Part shown: one piece after another, positions 1 through 12,797 of the stretch | How the letters are laid out: each line of letters opens with the position of its first letter | Numbering within the stretch: the stretch's first letter is position 1 | Assembly (NCBI RefSeq): GCF_000768345.1 | Contig: NZ_AVPS01000001.1 | Span: 496,001 to 560,000 of the forward strand | Origin: Lysobacter concretionis Ko07 = DSM 16239 | GTDB lineage: Bacteria; Pseudomonadota; Gammaproteobacteria; Xanthomonadales; Xanthomonadaceae | Direction: 5' to 3' | Length of the DNA: 64,000 nt | Program-made: the position numbers and the translations under genes | The notes under the pieces: generated by a model | What the model was told of the DNA's origin: nothing | Seen by the model: only the letters and a program-made list of their open reading frames with translations | Database searches by the model: none

Positions 1-258
1 TTCAAGCTGATCCTGTCGAGCGACAAGGTGAAGGCGATCTTCGTCAACATCTTCGGCGGCATCGTGCGCTGCGACATGATCGCCGAAGGCATCATCGAGG
101 CGGTCAAGGAAGTCGACGTCAAGGTGCCGGTGATCGTGCGCCTGGAAGGCACCAACGTCGAAGCCGGCAAGGCGCTGCTGAAGAACTCCGGCCTGGCGAT
201 CACTTCCGCCGATGACATCAACGATGGCGCCCGCAAGGCTGTCGCCGCCGTCGCCTGA
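1..258 (+). CDS. sucC: Succinyl-CoA synthetase beta subunit, C-terminal end (5' truncated by window)
   Basis: Only the last 85 residues are present; the frame is open from base 1, so the gene begins outside the window. The segment carries the [11 protein letters not shown] motif and the [12 protein letters not shown] tail typical of the ADP-forming ligase beta subunit, which contributes the nucleotide-binding half of the TCA-cycle enzyme (succinyl-CoA + ADP/GDP + Pi to succinate + CoA + ATP/GTP). sucD follows on the same strand, as expected for a sucCD operon, but with an unusually long gap of about 124 bp that holds a palindromic repeat. Confidence 0.95.
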   Translation, partial: FKLILSSDKVKAIFVNIFGGIVRCDMIAEGIIEAVKEVDVKVPVIVRLEGTNVEAGKALLKNSGLAITSADDINDGARKAVAAVA

Positions 259-288
259 TCCCTTAATCAGCTACCTGACGGTTTCGTT

Positions 289-360
289 GTAGGAGCGACG
301 TGAGTCGCGACCCGCCGAACCCAGCCAGGACGTACAGGTCGCGACTCACGTCGCTCCTAC
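289..360. repeat. GTAG-type REP pair between sucC and sucD
   Basis: Two 24-bp arms (289-312 and 337-360) are perfect reverse complements, separated by a 24-nt spacer. Each arm begins with GTAGGAGC and has its own small hairpin (GCGAC-GTGA-GTCGC), the layout of REP elements with a GTAG head known in Xanthomonadaceae and Stenotrophomonas. The copy at 8004-8075 has the same arms and shares spacer sequence. It lies inside a presumed operon, so the transcript would form a long hairpin between the two cistrons. Confidence 0.9.
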
Positions 361-382
361 GGAAAACCAGGATCCGATACAC

Positions 383-1258
383 ATGAGCGTTTTGATCAAC
401 AAGAACACCAAGGTGATCGTGCAGGGCTTCACCGGCTCGCAGGGCACCTTCCACGCCGAGCAGATGCTCGAGTACGGCACCCAGGTCGTCGGTGGCGTGA
501 CCCCGGGCAAGGGCGGCACCACGCACCTGAACCTGCCGGTCTTCAACACCGTTGCCGACGCCGTCGACCAGACCGGCGCCAACGCCTCGGTCATCTACGT
601 GCCGCCGGCATTCGCCGCCGACGCGATCCTCGAAGCGGCCGATGCCGGCATCACCGTGATCGTGTGCATCACCGAAGGCATTCCGGTGCTGGACATGCTG
701 CGGGTCAAGAACGTGCTGGAGGGCTACGACGACGTGGTCCTGATCGGCCCGAACTGCCCCGGCGTGATCACCCCCGGCGAGTGCAAGATCGGCATCATGC
801 CCGGCCACATCCACACCGTCGGCAAGATCGGCATCGTCAGCCGCTCCGGCACGCTGACCTACGAGGCGGTCAAGCAGACCACCGACGTGGGTCTGGGCCA
901 GTCGACCGTGATCGGTATTGGCGGCGACCCGATCCACGGCCTGGACTTCATCGATTGCCTGAAGCTGTTCCAGGACGATGAGCAGACCGAAGGCATCATC
1001 ATGGTCGGCGAGATCGGCGGCAGCGCCGAGGAAGAGGCGGCCGAGTTCATCGCCCAGTACGTGACCAAGCCGGTGGTGGGTTTCATCGCCGGCGCCAGTG
1101 CCCCGGCGGGCAAGCGCATGGGCCACGCCGGTGCGATTGCCTCTGGTGGCCAGGGCACGGCCGAAGGCAAGTTCGCCGCGATGGAGAAGGCCGGCGTCAC
1201 CACGGTCAAGTCTCCGGGCGACCTGGGCGCGGCGATCGCGAAGCGGTTGGCGAAGTAA
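383..1258 (+). CDS. sucD: Succinyl-CoA synthetase alpha subunit
   Basis: A 291-residue protein, the usual length for SucD. It binds CoA through its N-terminal Rossmann-like domain ([10 protein letters not shown] near residues 14-23) and carries the phosphorylated histidine in [11 protein letters not shown] near residue 246. Together with SucC it performs substrate-level phosphorylation in the TCA cycle, in the cytoplasm. The ATG at 383 follows the REP pair directly. The strong hairpin at 1305-1362 ends the transcription unit. Confidence 0.97.
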   Translation: MSVLINKNTKVIVQGFTGSQGTFHAEQMLEYGTQVVGGVTPGKGGTTHLNLPVFNTVADAVDQTGANASVIYVPPAFAADAILEAADAGITVIVCITEGIPVLDMLRVKNVLEGYDDVVLIGPNCPGVITPGECKIGIMPGHIHTVGKIGIVSRSGTLTYEAVKQTTDVGLGQSTVIGIGGDPIHGLDFIDCLKLFQDDEQTEGIIMVGEIGGSAEEEAAEFIAQYVTKPVVGFIAGASAPAGKRMGHAGAIASGGQGTAEGKFAAMEKAGVTTVKSPGDLGAAIAKRLAK

Positions 1259-1304
1259 ACCGTCCCGGTCGGTTGCGTCGGCGGCAAGGCTGGCTGACGT
1301 GATT

Positions 1305-1362
1305 GATGGGAGCGACACAAGAAAGGCCACCTTCGGGTGGCCTTTCTTGTGTCGCTCCCATC
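1305..1362 (+). terminator. Strong intrinsic terminator after sucD
   Basis: A perfect 27-bp stem (1305-1331 with 1336-1362) closed by a TTCG tetraloop. No long T-run follows, though the 3' arm contains CTTTCTT. Its position 46 bp after the sucD stop fits a terminator; the symmetrical stem could act in both directions. Confidence 0.8.
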
Positions 1363-1398
1363 CAGGGGGAAAGCGCGACATCTGCGGGGGGCCGGGGT

Positions 1399-1660
1399 GC
1401 CGGGAGCGAATGCCCTTGTGTGTGAATGTCCCCCGGCACCGATGGAGCCGGTGCCTCCTCCTCTATTTCACACCCAAGGCATTCGCACCCCTCGTTGCAG
1501 CGTGGCGGGGGTTCCAGAGGGGGCAGGGCGCCGGGAGCGAATGCCCTTGTGTGCGAATGTCCCCCGGCACCGATGGAGCCGGTGCCTCCTCCTTTATTTC
1601 ACACCCAAGGGCATTCGCACCCGTCGTTCCAGGGTGCGGTGGTTCCGGATGCGCAGGCCC
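1399..1660. repeat. 131-bp tandem duplication of a palindromic unit
   Basis: Two direct copies, 1399-1529 and 1530-1660, begin with the same GCCGGGAGCGAATGCCC and stay closely similar to the end, diverging mainly in the last 30 bp. Each unit has its own inverted symmetry: GCGAATGCCCTTG near the start pairs with CAAGG(G)CATTCGC later, and GGCACCG/CGGTGCC forms a 7-bp stem in the middle. No transposase is nearby. It appears to be a non-coding structured repeat that has been duplicated in place. Confidence 0.85.
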
Positions 1661-1692
1661 GGCTGTCGGGTGGTCCGAGATTCGACAGCAGC

Positions 1693-1790
1693 GACGTGAC
1701 CTGCAGGCCTTCGGGGCGAAGTAAAGGAGGAGGCACCCGCTGCAGGCGGGGGCCGGGGGACTTTCGCCGCGAAGGCCTGCAGGTCACGTC
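1693..1790. repeat. Inverted repeat flanking a short spacer
   Basis: Arms at about 1693-1722 and 1760-1790 both contain GACGTGACCTGCAGGCCTTC, in opposite orientation, around a 37-bp GC-rich centre. It lies directly next to the decayed DUF559 gene. It may have entered the 5' end of that gene, since the coding similarity starts right after the right arm. Confidence 0.75.
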
Positions 1791-1798
1791 CCGGCCCG

Positions 1799-2046
1799 TC
1801 TTCCCGACTTCTCCCGATCGGTCGATATGTCGTGGATTTCATCTGCCTCGATGCGCGCTTGATCGTCGAGATCGATGGCGGCCAGCACAATGACTCCCTC
1901 CCCCGACGCGGCGCGCGACCGTTTCCTTCGAGCGCAGGGATTTTCCGTCCTGCGGTTCTGGAACAATGACGTCCTGGCCGACATCGGATCCGTGCTGGCC
2001 CGTATCTGCCACGCACTGGTTCCCACTTCCCAGACAGAAGACTGAC
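1799..2046 (+). pseudogene. Decayed DUF559 (Vsr/endonuclease-like) gene remnant
   Basis: From 1799 one frame reads IGRYVVDFICLDARLIVEID then GGQHN, the core of DUF559 proteins, a PD-(D/E)XK-like family related to Vsr endonucleases. About 30 codons later the similarity shifts to another frame, which reads DAARDRFLRAQGFSVLRFWN followed by NDVLADIGSVLARI and stops at 2046. A single frameshift near 1900 therefore splits the domain, and the usual N-terminal part is missing where the repeats lie. The residual stop sits next to the nadE start. The family call is from motif memory; the frame shift itself is directly visible. Confidence 0.72.
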
Positions 2047-3681
2047 ATGACCCCACCCATCCGCATCGCGCTCGCCCAGTTCGACTTCCCGGTCGGGGCG
2101 GTCGAGGACAACGCGCGCCGCATCGTCGAGCTCATCGCCCAGGCGCGCGATGAGTACGGCGCGGATCTGGTGCTGTTCCCCGAGTTGGCGCTGTCCGGTT
2201 ATCCGCCCGAGGATCTGTTGCTGCGGCCGAAGTTCCTGCATGCCTGCGACGCGGCGATGGCGCGGATCGCGCAGGCGACGAGCGGGATCACGGCGGTGGT
2301 CGGCTGGCCGGAAACGGCCGGTTCGGTGGTCTACAACGCGGCCAGCATCCTGCGTGAGGGCCGGATCGAGCAGACCTATCGCAAACGTAAACTGCCCAAT
2401 TACGGGGTGTTCGACGAGCGCCGGTATTTCGTCGTCGATCCCGATGGCGGCGACTGCGTGTTCGAGCTCAAAGGGGTCAAACTGGGCCTGATGATCTGCG
2501 AAGACCTGTGGTTCCACGAGCCGTTCGCGTCGACCGTCGCCGCCGGTGCGCAGCTGGTGCTGTCGATCAACGCCTCGCCGTTCGAGCGCGACAAGCATGG
2601 CCGCCGGGACCAGTTGCTGGAGGATGCGACCCGCGGCAGCGGGGTGGCGGTTGCCTACGTCAACGGCGTGGGCGGGCAGGACGCGGTGGTGTTCGATGGC
2701 GCGTCGCTGGTGGCCGATGGCGACGGCTGCGTGCATCCGGCCGCGGCGGCGTTCACCGAGCAGTGGCTGGTGGTGGATTTCGATCCGGCCGCGCGTCGCT
2801 TCCATCCGGTGGTCTGGCAGGGCGATGGCGACGAGAGCCGCGACGCGCTGGCCTGGCGCGCGGTGGTGACCGGCACGCGCGACTACTGCCGCAAGAACGG
2901 TTTTGGCAAGGCGTGGGTGGGATTGTCGGGCGGACTCGACTCGGCGGTGGTGCTGGCGATCGCGGTGGATGCGCTGGGCGCCGACAACGTCACCGCGGTG
3001 CGGATGCCGTCGCGCTACACCGTCAGCCTGTCCAACGATCTGGCGGCCGAGCAATGCGCGGAGCAGGGCGTGCGGTTGCTGGAGGTGCCGATCGAGAAGC
3101 CGTTCCAGGGCTATCTGGATGCGCTGGCGGAGTTGTTCGAGGGCCACCAGGTCGATACCACCGAGGAGAACCTGCAGTCGCGCACGCGCGGGGCGATCCT
3201 GATGGCGCTGAGCAACAAGTTCGGCGGCCTGCTGCTGGCCACCGGCAACAAGAGCGAATACGCGGTCGGCTATTCGACCATCTACGGCGACATGGCCGGC
3301 GGCTACGCACCGATCAAGGATCTGTACAAGACCGAGGTGTTCGAGCTGGCGCGCTGGCGCAACACGGTGGGCGACCCGGTGATCCCGGTCGGTGTGATCG
3401 AGCGCCCGCCGTCGGCCGAGCTGCGGGCCGACCAGAAGGACCAGGACTCGCTGCCGCCGTACGACGTGCTAGACACCGTGCTGGCCCGCCATATCGACCA
3501 GGAGCAATCGCGCGATGAAATCGTTGCCGCCGGTTTCGATGCGGCGATGGTGGACCGGATGCTGCATCTGGTGCGCATCAGCGAATGGAAGCGCCAGCAG
3601 GCCGCGCCGGGGCCGAAGGTGTCGCGCCGCGCGTTCGGCCGCGAGCGGCGCTATCCGATCAGCAACGGCTTTCGCGAATAG
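2047..3681 (+). CDS. nadE: Glutamine-dependent NAD+ synthetase
   Basis: A 544-residue, two-domain enzyme for the last step of NAD biosynthesis (deamido-NAD + ATP + glutamine to NAD). The N-terminal nitrilase-like glutaminase domain shows the catalytic Glu in FPELALSGYPPEDLL (about residue 44), Lys in RKRKLPNYGVFDERR, and Cys in MICEDLWF (about residue 151). The C-terminal synthetase domain has the ATP-PPi loop GLSGGLDSAVVLAI (about residue 292). The ATG at 2047 gives a start at TPPIRIALAQFDFPVG, the expected N-terminus; an in-frame start at 1966 would only add sequence read from the DUF559 remnant. Confidence 0.96.
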   Translation: MTPPIRIALAQFDFPVGAVEDNARRIVELIAQARDEYGADLVLFPELALSGYPPEDLLLRPKFLHACDAAMARIAQATSGITAVVGWPETAGSVVYNAASILREGRIEQTYRKRKLPNYGVFDERRYFVVDPDGGDCVFELKGVKLGLMICEDLWFHEPFASTVAAGAQLVLSINASPFERDKHGRRDQLLEDATRGSGVAVAYVNGVGGQDAVVFDGASLVADGDGCVHPAAAAFTEQWLVVDFDPAARRFHPVVWQGDGDESRDALAWRAVVTGTRDYCRKNGFGKAWVGLSGGLDSAVVLAIAVDALGADNVTAVRMPSRYTVSLSNDLAAEQCAEQGVRLLEVPIEKPFQGYLDALAELFEGHQVDTTEENLQSRTRGAILMALSNKFGGLLLATGNKSEYAVGYSTIYGDMAGGYAPIKDLYKTEVFELARWRNTVGDPVIPVGVIERPPSAELRADQKDQDSLPPYDVLDTVLARHIDQEQSRDEIVAAGFDAAMVDRMLHLVRISEWKRQQAAPGPKVSRRAFGRERRYPISNGFRE

Positions 3682-3714
3682 CAGCAGCGCAGCGCCGGTC
3701 CGATGCCTGGGTGT

Positions 3715-3731
3715 ATACTGTCCCCCAGTAT
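3715..3731. promoter_or_regulatory. Putative FrmR operator
   Basis: ATACTG-TCCCC-CAGTAT is a perfect 6-bp inverted repeat around a C-rich centre, 15 bp before the frmR start. CsoR/RcnR/FrmR repressors are known to bind G/C tracts flanked by AT-rich inverted repeats, and autoregulation of frmR operons is established. The TATACT inside it could also serve as a -10 element. Repressor binding here is inferred. Confidence 0.65.
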
Positions 3732-3746
3732 CTGAGGCGCCGAGCC

Positions 3747-5145
<1,399 letters not shown>

Positions 5146-5176
5146 GGCCGGTCCTCGTGGCTGAAAAGGAGATCAC

Positions 5177-6007
5177 ATGAAACAGATCGAACAACACGCC
5201 TGCTTCGGCGGCAGTCAGGAAGTCTGGCAACACGCGTCCAGCACCTTGGGCTGCGACATGGACTTCGCGGTCTACCTGCCGCCGCAGGCGAAGCAGGGCC
5301 CGTGCCCGGTGCTGTACTGGCTGTCGGGGCTGACCTGCAACGAGCAGAACTTCATCACCAAGGCCGGTGCCCAGGCCTACGCGGCGCAGCACGGCATCAT
5401 CGTGGTCGCGCCCGACACCAGCCCGCGCGGTGAGGGTGTCGCCAACGACGAGGCCTACGACCTCGGCCAGGGCGCGGGCTTCTACCTCAATGCCACGCGC
5501 GAGCCGTGGGCGGCGCATTACCGCATGTACGACTACATCGTGCAGGAGCTGCCGGCACTGGTGGATGCGCACTTCCCGACCACCACCGCGCGCGGCATCA
5601 GCGGCCATTCGATGGGCGGCCACGGCGCGCTGGTGATCGCGCTGCGCAATCCGGGCATGTTCCGCAGCGTGTCGGCGTTCTCGCCGATCGTCGCGCCCAG
5701 CCAGGTGCCGTGGGGCGAGAAGGCGTTCAGCGCCTACCTGGGCGACGACCGCGAGGCGTGGCTGGAATGGGACGCGACCGCGCTGGTCGCCAAGGCCACC
5801 GAGCGGCTGCCGTTGCTGGTCGACCAGGGCGATGCCGACAACTTCCTCGAAACCCAGCTCAAGCCGCACCTGCTGCGCGATGCCTGCGAAACGGCCGGCC
5901 ACCCGCTGACCCTGCGCATGCAGCGCGGCTACGACCACAGCTACTACTTCATCGCCAGCTTCATCGGCGAGCACATCGCCCACCATGCGAAGGCGATGCA
6001 GGGCTGA
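5177..6007 (+). CDS. fghA: S-formylglutathione hydrolase
   Basis: A 276-residue alpha/beta hydrolase that splits S-formylglutathione into formate and glutathione, completing formaldehyde detoxification. The nucleophile lies in [10 protein letters not shown] (Ser about residue 147), the acid in QGDADNFL and the histidine in GYDHSYYF near residue 256. [10 protein letters not shown] near residue 50 is the family oxyanion region. An AAAGGAGA ribosome site precedes the ATG at 5177. The start of the next gene is 4 bp after its stop. Confidence 0.96.
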   Translation: MKQIEQHACFGGSQEVWQHASSTLGCDMDFAVYLPPQAKQGPCPVLYWLSGLTCNEQNFITKAGAQAYAAQHGIIVVAPDTSPRGEGVANDEAYDLGQGAGFYLNATREPWAAHYRMYDYIVQELPALVDAHFPTTTARGISGHSMGGHGALVIALRNPGMFRSVSAFSPIVAPSQVPWGEKAFSAYLGDDREAWLEWDATALVAKATERLPLLVDQGDADNFLETQLKPHLLRDACETAGHPLTLRMQRGYDHSYYFIASFIGEHIAHHAKAMQG

Positions 6008-6010
6008 ACC

Positions 6011-6463
6011 ATGAGGCTGTGGTCGCTGCATCCGCAGCATCTGGACCGGCAGGGACTCACCGCGCTCTGGCGCGAAGGCCTGCTCGCGCGTGCGGTCCTG
6101 CTCGGCCGCACGCGCGGCTATGTCCACCACCCGCAGCTGGAGCGCTTCCGGGCCCGGCCCGATCCGGTCGCGGCACTCGACGCCTACCTCGCGGCCGTGG
6201 TCGACGAAGCCGACGCGCGGGGTTACCGGTACGACCGGAGCAAACTCGGGCCAGTGCCCGGGCCCGGGAATGAACGGCCGCGGATCGAGGTCAGCCAGGG
6301 GCAGCTCGACTTCGAGTGGCAGCACCTGATGGGCAAGTTGTCCCGTCGCAGTCCGGACTGGCATGACGCCCAGCAGGCGCACGCCGGCCCGCGTTGCCAT
6401 CCGTGTTTCGAGACGGTGCCCGGGCCGATTGCGGACTGGGAGCGCGGGAAGGTGGCTGCGTAG
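6011..6463 (+). CDS. Putative pyrimidine dimer DNA glycosylase family protein
   Basis: A 150-residue protein beginning MRLWSLHPQHLDRQGLTALW, followed by LLGRTRGYVHHPQLERF and a Q-x-DFEWQHLMGKL segment. This matches small bacterial proteins usually named pyrimidine dimer DNA glycosylase/endonuclease V-like (Pyr_excise family), judged from memory of the motif. If correct, it would incise UV-damaged DNA. It starts 4 bp after fghA, so it is probably co-transcribed with the frm genes, but no functional link is visible. The last 30 residues (DWHDAQQAHAGPRCHPCFET) look lineage-specific. Confidence 0.65.
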   Translation: MRLWSLHPQHLDRQGLTALWREGLLARAVLLGRTRGYVHHPQLERFRARPDPVAALDAYLAAVVDEADARGYRYDRSKLGPVPGPGNERPRIEVSQGQLDFEWQHLMGKLSRRSPDWHDAQQAHAGPRCHPCFETVPGPIADWERGKVAA

Positions 6464-6493
6464 CGGCGGCGTTCCGCGACAGGTACGGGTGGG

Positions 6494-7201
6494 TTACGCG
6501 CGAGCGTCGCCCACGCCGTGCGGCGACCCGGCCAGGCGGAAATCGGTGAAGGCGAACCGGCCGTCGCGCAGCACGGTGTCCCCTTGTTCCAGGTGCAGTG
6601 GCGCGGCGAACATCGGACCGGCTTCGACCAGGGTGTGGAACTCGCCGTTCTCGCCGCAGGGGTCGCAGTTCTGCGGAAGCTCGGCCAACAAGTCGGCATC
6701 GAACAGCCTTCCCGCGAAGCTTGCGTCCAACTGCCCGGTATCGATGCAACACAGTCGGGTGCGCAGGCCGCCGGCGATCATCTCGCGCGCCAGTGCCGCG
6801 GTGTCGGCGCCGAACAGCGGCGTCAGGATCTTCCAGCCGTGGCGGGAGCACAGTGCCTCGCGCCACTGGCGCACATCGGCCAGCAGCAGGTCGCCGAAGG
6901 CGATGGTGTCGATGCCGGGCCAGCGTTCACGCGCGGTGGCCAGACTGCCGGCGAACGCGGTTTCGTAGGTGTCGTTGTCGCTGCCGTGCGGGATCACCGA
7001 CTCCAGCAGCGGCAGCCCTGTCGCGGCCGCCTGCGCGAGCAGCACGTCGCGGCGGATGCCGTGCATGGCGACGCGGTCGAAGTCGCTGTTGAGCGTGGTC
7101 AGCAGGCCGACGACGTGGACATCGTCGCGCTGGCGCAGGCGGTGCAGCGTCCAGGCCGCGTCCTTGCCGCCGCTCCAGGCGAGCAGGATGTTTTTGGTCA
7201 T
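6494..7201 (-). CDS. Dph6-like ATP-binding protein (ATP_bind_4, adenine nucleotide alpha-hydrolase fold)
   Basis: A 235-residue protein with the PP-loop LLAWSGGKDAAWTLH at residues 6-20, a central AFGDLLLADVRQWRE and a C-terminal DPCGENGEFHTLV, all typical of the diphthine-ammonia ligase (Dph6)-related family. Bacteria lack diphthamide, so the substrate of bacterial members is not known; an ATP-dependent amidation or similar reaction is inferred. The start was set at the ATG that precedes TKNILLAWSGG; an upstream in-frame start would add ten unconserved residues. It is convergent with the preceding gene. Confidence 0.85.
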   Translation of the reverse strand: MTKNILLAWSGGKDAAWTLHRLRQRDDVHVVGLLTTLNSDFDRVAMHGIRRDVLLAQAAATGLPLLESVIPHGSDNDTYETAFAGSLATARERWPGIDTIAFGDLLLADVRQWREALCSRHGWKILTPLFGADTAALAREMIAGGLRTRLCCIDTGQLDASFAGRLFDADLLAELPQNCDPCGENGEFHTLVEAGPMFAAPLHLEQGDTVLRDGRFAFTDFRLAGSPHGVGDARA

Positions 7202-7235
7202 CTGGGGTCTCGTCAAGGAAGGTCTGAACAATTAT

Positions 7236-7262
7236 CGTCATCCCCGCGAAGGCGGGGGTGAG
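7236..7262. repeat. Short CCCCGC-GAAG-GCGGGG repeat
   Basis: A 6-bp GC stem with a GAAG loop, preceded by CGTCAT, lies just upstream of the Dph6-like gene. The same pattern recurs at 16496-16517 (TTCCCGC/GCGGGAA). It belongs to a very common dispersed repeat of Xanthomonadaceae and other high-GC proteobacteria. The rest of the 7202-7582 spacer holds a small GCGAGCC-ACTG-GGCTCGC-like palindrome near 7270, GC-rich hairpins around 7376-7440 and the degenerate REP at 7452-7543; no gene is visible. Confidence 0.6.
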
Positions 7263-7451
7263 GTCGGAGGTTTGCGAGCCACTGGCTCGCGTCCGAACGA
7301 ACGCCCAAGCGCTATGCGCGCGGGCCGGGGATCGCGAGATCCATGGACTTCGAGCCGTTGATTGGCAATGTCCTTGGACGACCCGCTGCGCTCGCCCTGC
7401 GGGTCGTCCTTTCGGACGATCTGCGCGCTGCGCGCTTGTCCCGCCTACGAC

Positions 7452-7543
7452 CGCAGGAGTGGCGGCGGCATGCCCGCTGAGTGAGTCGTGAACCTGCAAA
7501 TGTTGGATTGATGTACAGGTCGCGACTTGCGTCGCTCCTGCAC
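7452..7543. repeat. Degenerate GTAG REP pair
   Basis: The right arm (7518-7543, GGTCGCGACTTGCGTCGCTC followed by CTGCAC) differs by a few bases from the arms at 337-360 and 8052-8075. The left arm (about 7452-7497) is recognisable only as TGAGTCGTGAACC preceded by a GCAGGAG remnant. It looks like an old copy that has decayed. Confidence 0.6.
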
Positions 7544-7582
7544 GAGGTCAGGGGGGCGCGCTGTCCAGTTGCAGGGGCCGCT

Positions 7583-7927
7583 TCAGGCCGTCTTGACGTC
7601 GCGCAGCTCCCAGGCGCTGCCGGCGAGCAGGCGCAGGCGCTGTTTCAGGACCGTGCCGGGAATGCTGGTGGTGACGATCAGGTCGATGTGGAGGTCGTCC
7701 TGCGCGCCTTCGACGGTGGCGTCGGGGTCGGTCGCGGCCAGGGAAAGGTCGACCTCGTCGGGCTCGGGCTGCTTGCGGCGCCACTTGTCGAACAGGCGGT
7801 CGCCGCGCAGCGCGGCCTGCAGCTCGCTGGCGAAGCCTTCGCCGCTGAGGGCGGTGAAGGACAGGTCCGGATCGGCGCCGCGGGCCAGCGCGCCGTCGGG
7901 CAGGGTGATGTAGTAGCGGGTGGCCAT
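7583..7927 (-). CDS. Conserved hypothetical protein
   Basis: A 114-residue soluble protein starting MATRYYITLPDGALARGADP, with an acidic middle (EPDEVDLSLAATDPDATVEG) and an ending rich in beta-type sequence (HIDLIVTTSIPGTVLKQRLR). There is no signal peptide or membrane helix. AGGAGA six bases before the ATG at 7927 supports this start over an upstream in-frame alternative at 8050 that would read through the REP at 8004-8075. I do not recognise the family. GC and codon use match the neighbours. Confidence 0.8.
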   Translation of the reverse strand: MATRYYITLPDGALARGADPDLSFTALSGEGFASELQAALRGDRLFDKWRRKQPEPDEVDLSLAATDPDATVEGAQDDLHIDLIVTTSIPGTVLKQRLRLLAGSAWELRDVKTA

Positions 7928-8003
7928 TGAAAATTCTCCTGAAGATGGCTGCAGCGTAGGCAGCGCTCCATGGGGGTTTCGTGAACGGGGTGGCCCGGGT
8001 TTT

Positions 8004-8075
8004 GTAGGAGCGACGTGAGTCGCGAGCCTTCGAACCCAGCCAGGAAGCACAGGTCGCGACTCACGTCGCTCCTAC
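8004..8075. repeat. GTAG-type REP pair
   Basis: Arms at 8004-8025 and 8053-8075 are inverted copies of GTAGGAGCGACGTGAGTCGC; the spacer shares CGAACCCAGCCAGGA with the element at 289-360. The two elements are therefore copies of one 72-bp bipartite unit, not independent palindromes. It sits 82 bp after the stop of the minus-strand amidohydrolase and upstream of the 114-residue gene. Confidence 0.9.
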
Positions 8076-8156
8076 GGGAAGACCCCGAGGTCCCGGTAGA
8101 ACATTCCCCGGCAGAGCGCGACCGCCCCACAGCGGCCGCGTGCGTCGTTCCGGCGC

Positions 8157-11636
<3,480 letters not shown>

Positions 11637-11875
11637 CGAAAGGCACACGCGGGAGTGGGTCGCGCAGGGTATCGTCCCGCCGGCCCCGCGGTCGTGGGCA
11701 CAAAGTCCTGCGCCCGCCTGTGGCTGGCGCTCCTTGCCGTCATTGTTGGCCGGCTTGGCTGGCCGGCTGGCTGGACGGCATTTCTGGTCAGTGCCGGACA
11801 GCCCCGCCTACCATGGCGGACTTCGGCGGCTTCGGCCGCTTTTTGCACGCGTCACCCAGCGGGGCACGTCCCATC

Positions 11876-12673
11876 ATGGAATTCGGTATCGAGGCCATCG
11901 CCCTGCTCATGGGCGTGGCTTTTGTTGCAGGCATCATCGACGCGATCGCCGGCGGCGGCGGGCTGCTGACCATTCCCGCGTTGATGGCGGTCGGCGTATC
12001 GCCAGTCCAGGCGCTGGCCACCAACAAGTTGCAGAGCAGTTTCGGCACCGCCAGTGCGGTCGTCGCCTTCGCCCGCAAGGGACGCATCGACTTCCGCCGT
12101 TTCGCCAGGCCGGCGATGGGCGCGTTCGTCGGTTCGGTGCTGGGGGCCTGGACATTGCAGCGCGTCGACCCGGCCTTCCTCGCCGGGCTGGTGCCGGTGC
12201 TGCTGGTCCTGATGGTGATCTACTTCACCTTCGGGCCGAAGGCCTCCGAGGAAGACCGCCACAGCCGCTTCGGCCCCGGCGTGCTGGTCGGCATCGTGAT
12301 CGCCACCGGTTTCTACGACGGCTTCTTCGGCCCCGGTGTCGGCACGTTCCTGACCACGATCCTGGTCGCGTTTTTCGGCATGGGGCTGGTGTCGGCCACC
12401 GCCCATACCAAGCTGCTGAACCTGTCGAGCAACATCGCCGCCCTGATCACCCTGATGATCGGCGGCCACGTGCTGTGGACGATCGGATTGTTGATGGCGA
12501 TATCGAGCGTGGCCGGCGGGCAGGTCGGCGCCCATCTGACGCTGCGGGTCGGCGGGAAAATGATCCGCCCGCTGCTGGTGGTGATCGCGCTGGCGCTGAC
12601 CGCGAAGCTGCTGTCGGATCCGGCCAATCCGCTGACGGCATGGGTGCTGAAGCTGGCCTTGGGCGGGCCGTGA
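11876..12673 (+). CDS. TSUP (TauE/SafE) family membrane transporter
   Basis: A 265-residue, very hydrophobic protein with about eight membrane helices. The duplicated family motif is visible as GIIDAIAGGGGLLTIPALMA and TGFYDGFFGPGVGTFLTTI; the ALATNKLQSSFGT and THTKLLNLSSN-type loops follow each half. TSUP proteins export or import sulfite, sulfoacetate and related small anions; the substrate here cannot be told. The ATG at 11876 gives the normal N-terminus; an in-frame ATG at 11813 would add 21 residues. Divergent from the amidohydrolase. Confidence 0.9.
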   Translation: MEFGIEAIALLMGVAFVAGIIDAIAGGGGLLTIPALMAVGVSPVQALATNKLQSSFGTASAVVAFARKGRIDFRRFARPAMGAFVGSVLGAWTLQRVDPAFLAGLVPVLLVLMVIYFTFGPKASEEDRHSRFGPGVLVGIVIATGFYDGFFGPGVGTFLTTILVAFFGMGLVSATAHTKLLNLSSNIAALITLMIGGHVLWTIGLLMAISSVAGGQVGAHLTLRVGGKMIRPLLVVIALALTAKLLSDPANPLTAWVLKLALGGP

Positions 12674-12757
12674 GGCTGGTCTGGGTTGCGGTGTTCGCGG
12701 CGCTTCGTATCGCGCCCGTCGAGCGGGTGTCGGCGCTGACGCGCAATTGACCACGCA

Positions 12758-12791
12758 CCGGATCCGGCGCCGCGGCGGCGCCGTCATCCGG
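12758..12791. terminator. Hairpin between convergent genes
   Basis: GGCGCCG-CGG-CGGCGCC forms a 7-bp stem, extended outwards by CCGGAT/ATCCGG with a small internal loop. It lies between the stops of the TSUP gene and the minus-strand DegV gene and may terminate both. No T-tract is present. Confidence 0.5.
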
Positions 12792-12797
12792 TCCGGA

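Noticed and set aside
263-1381. 372-codon minus-strand frame opposite sucD
   Set aside because: Antisense shadow of sucD with His/Asp/Arg-rich composition and no recognisable motif; it also runs through the REP pair and terminator.
1399-1800. Insertion sequence remnant
   Set aside because: No transposase fragment or target-site duplication is visible; the sequence consists of palindromic units.
1966-3681. Longer nadE starting at 1966
   Set aside because: The extra 27 residues are translated from the decayed DUF559 sequence; the conserved N-terminus starts at 2047.
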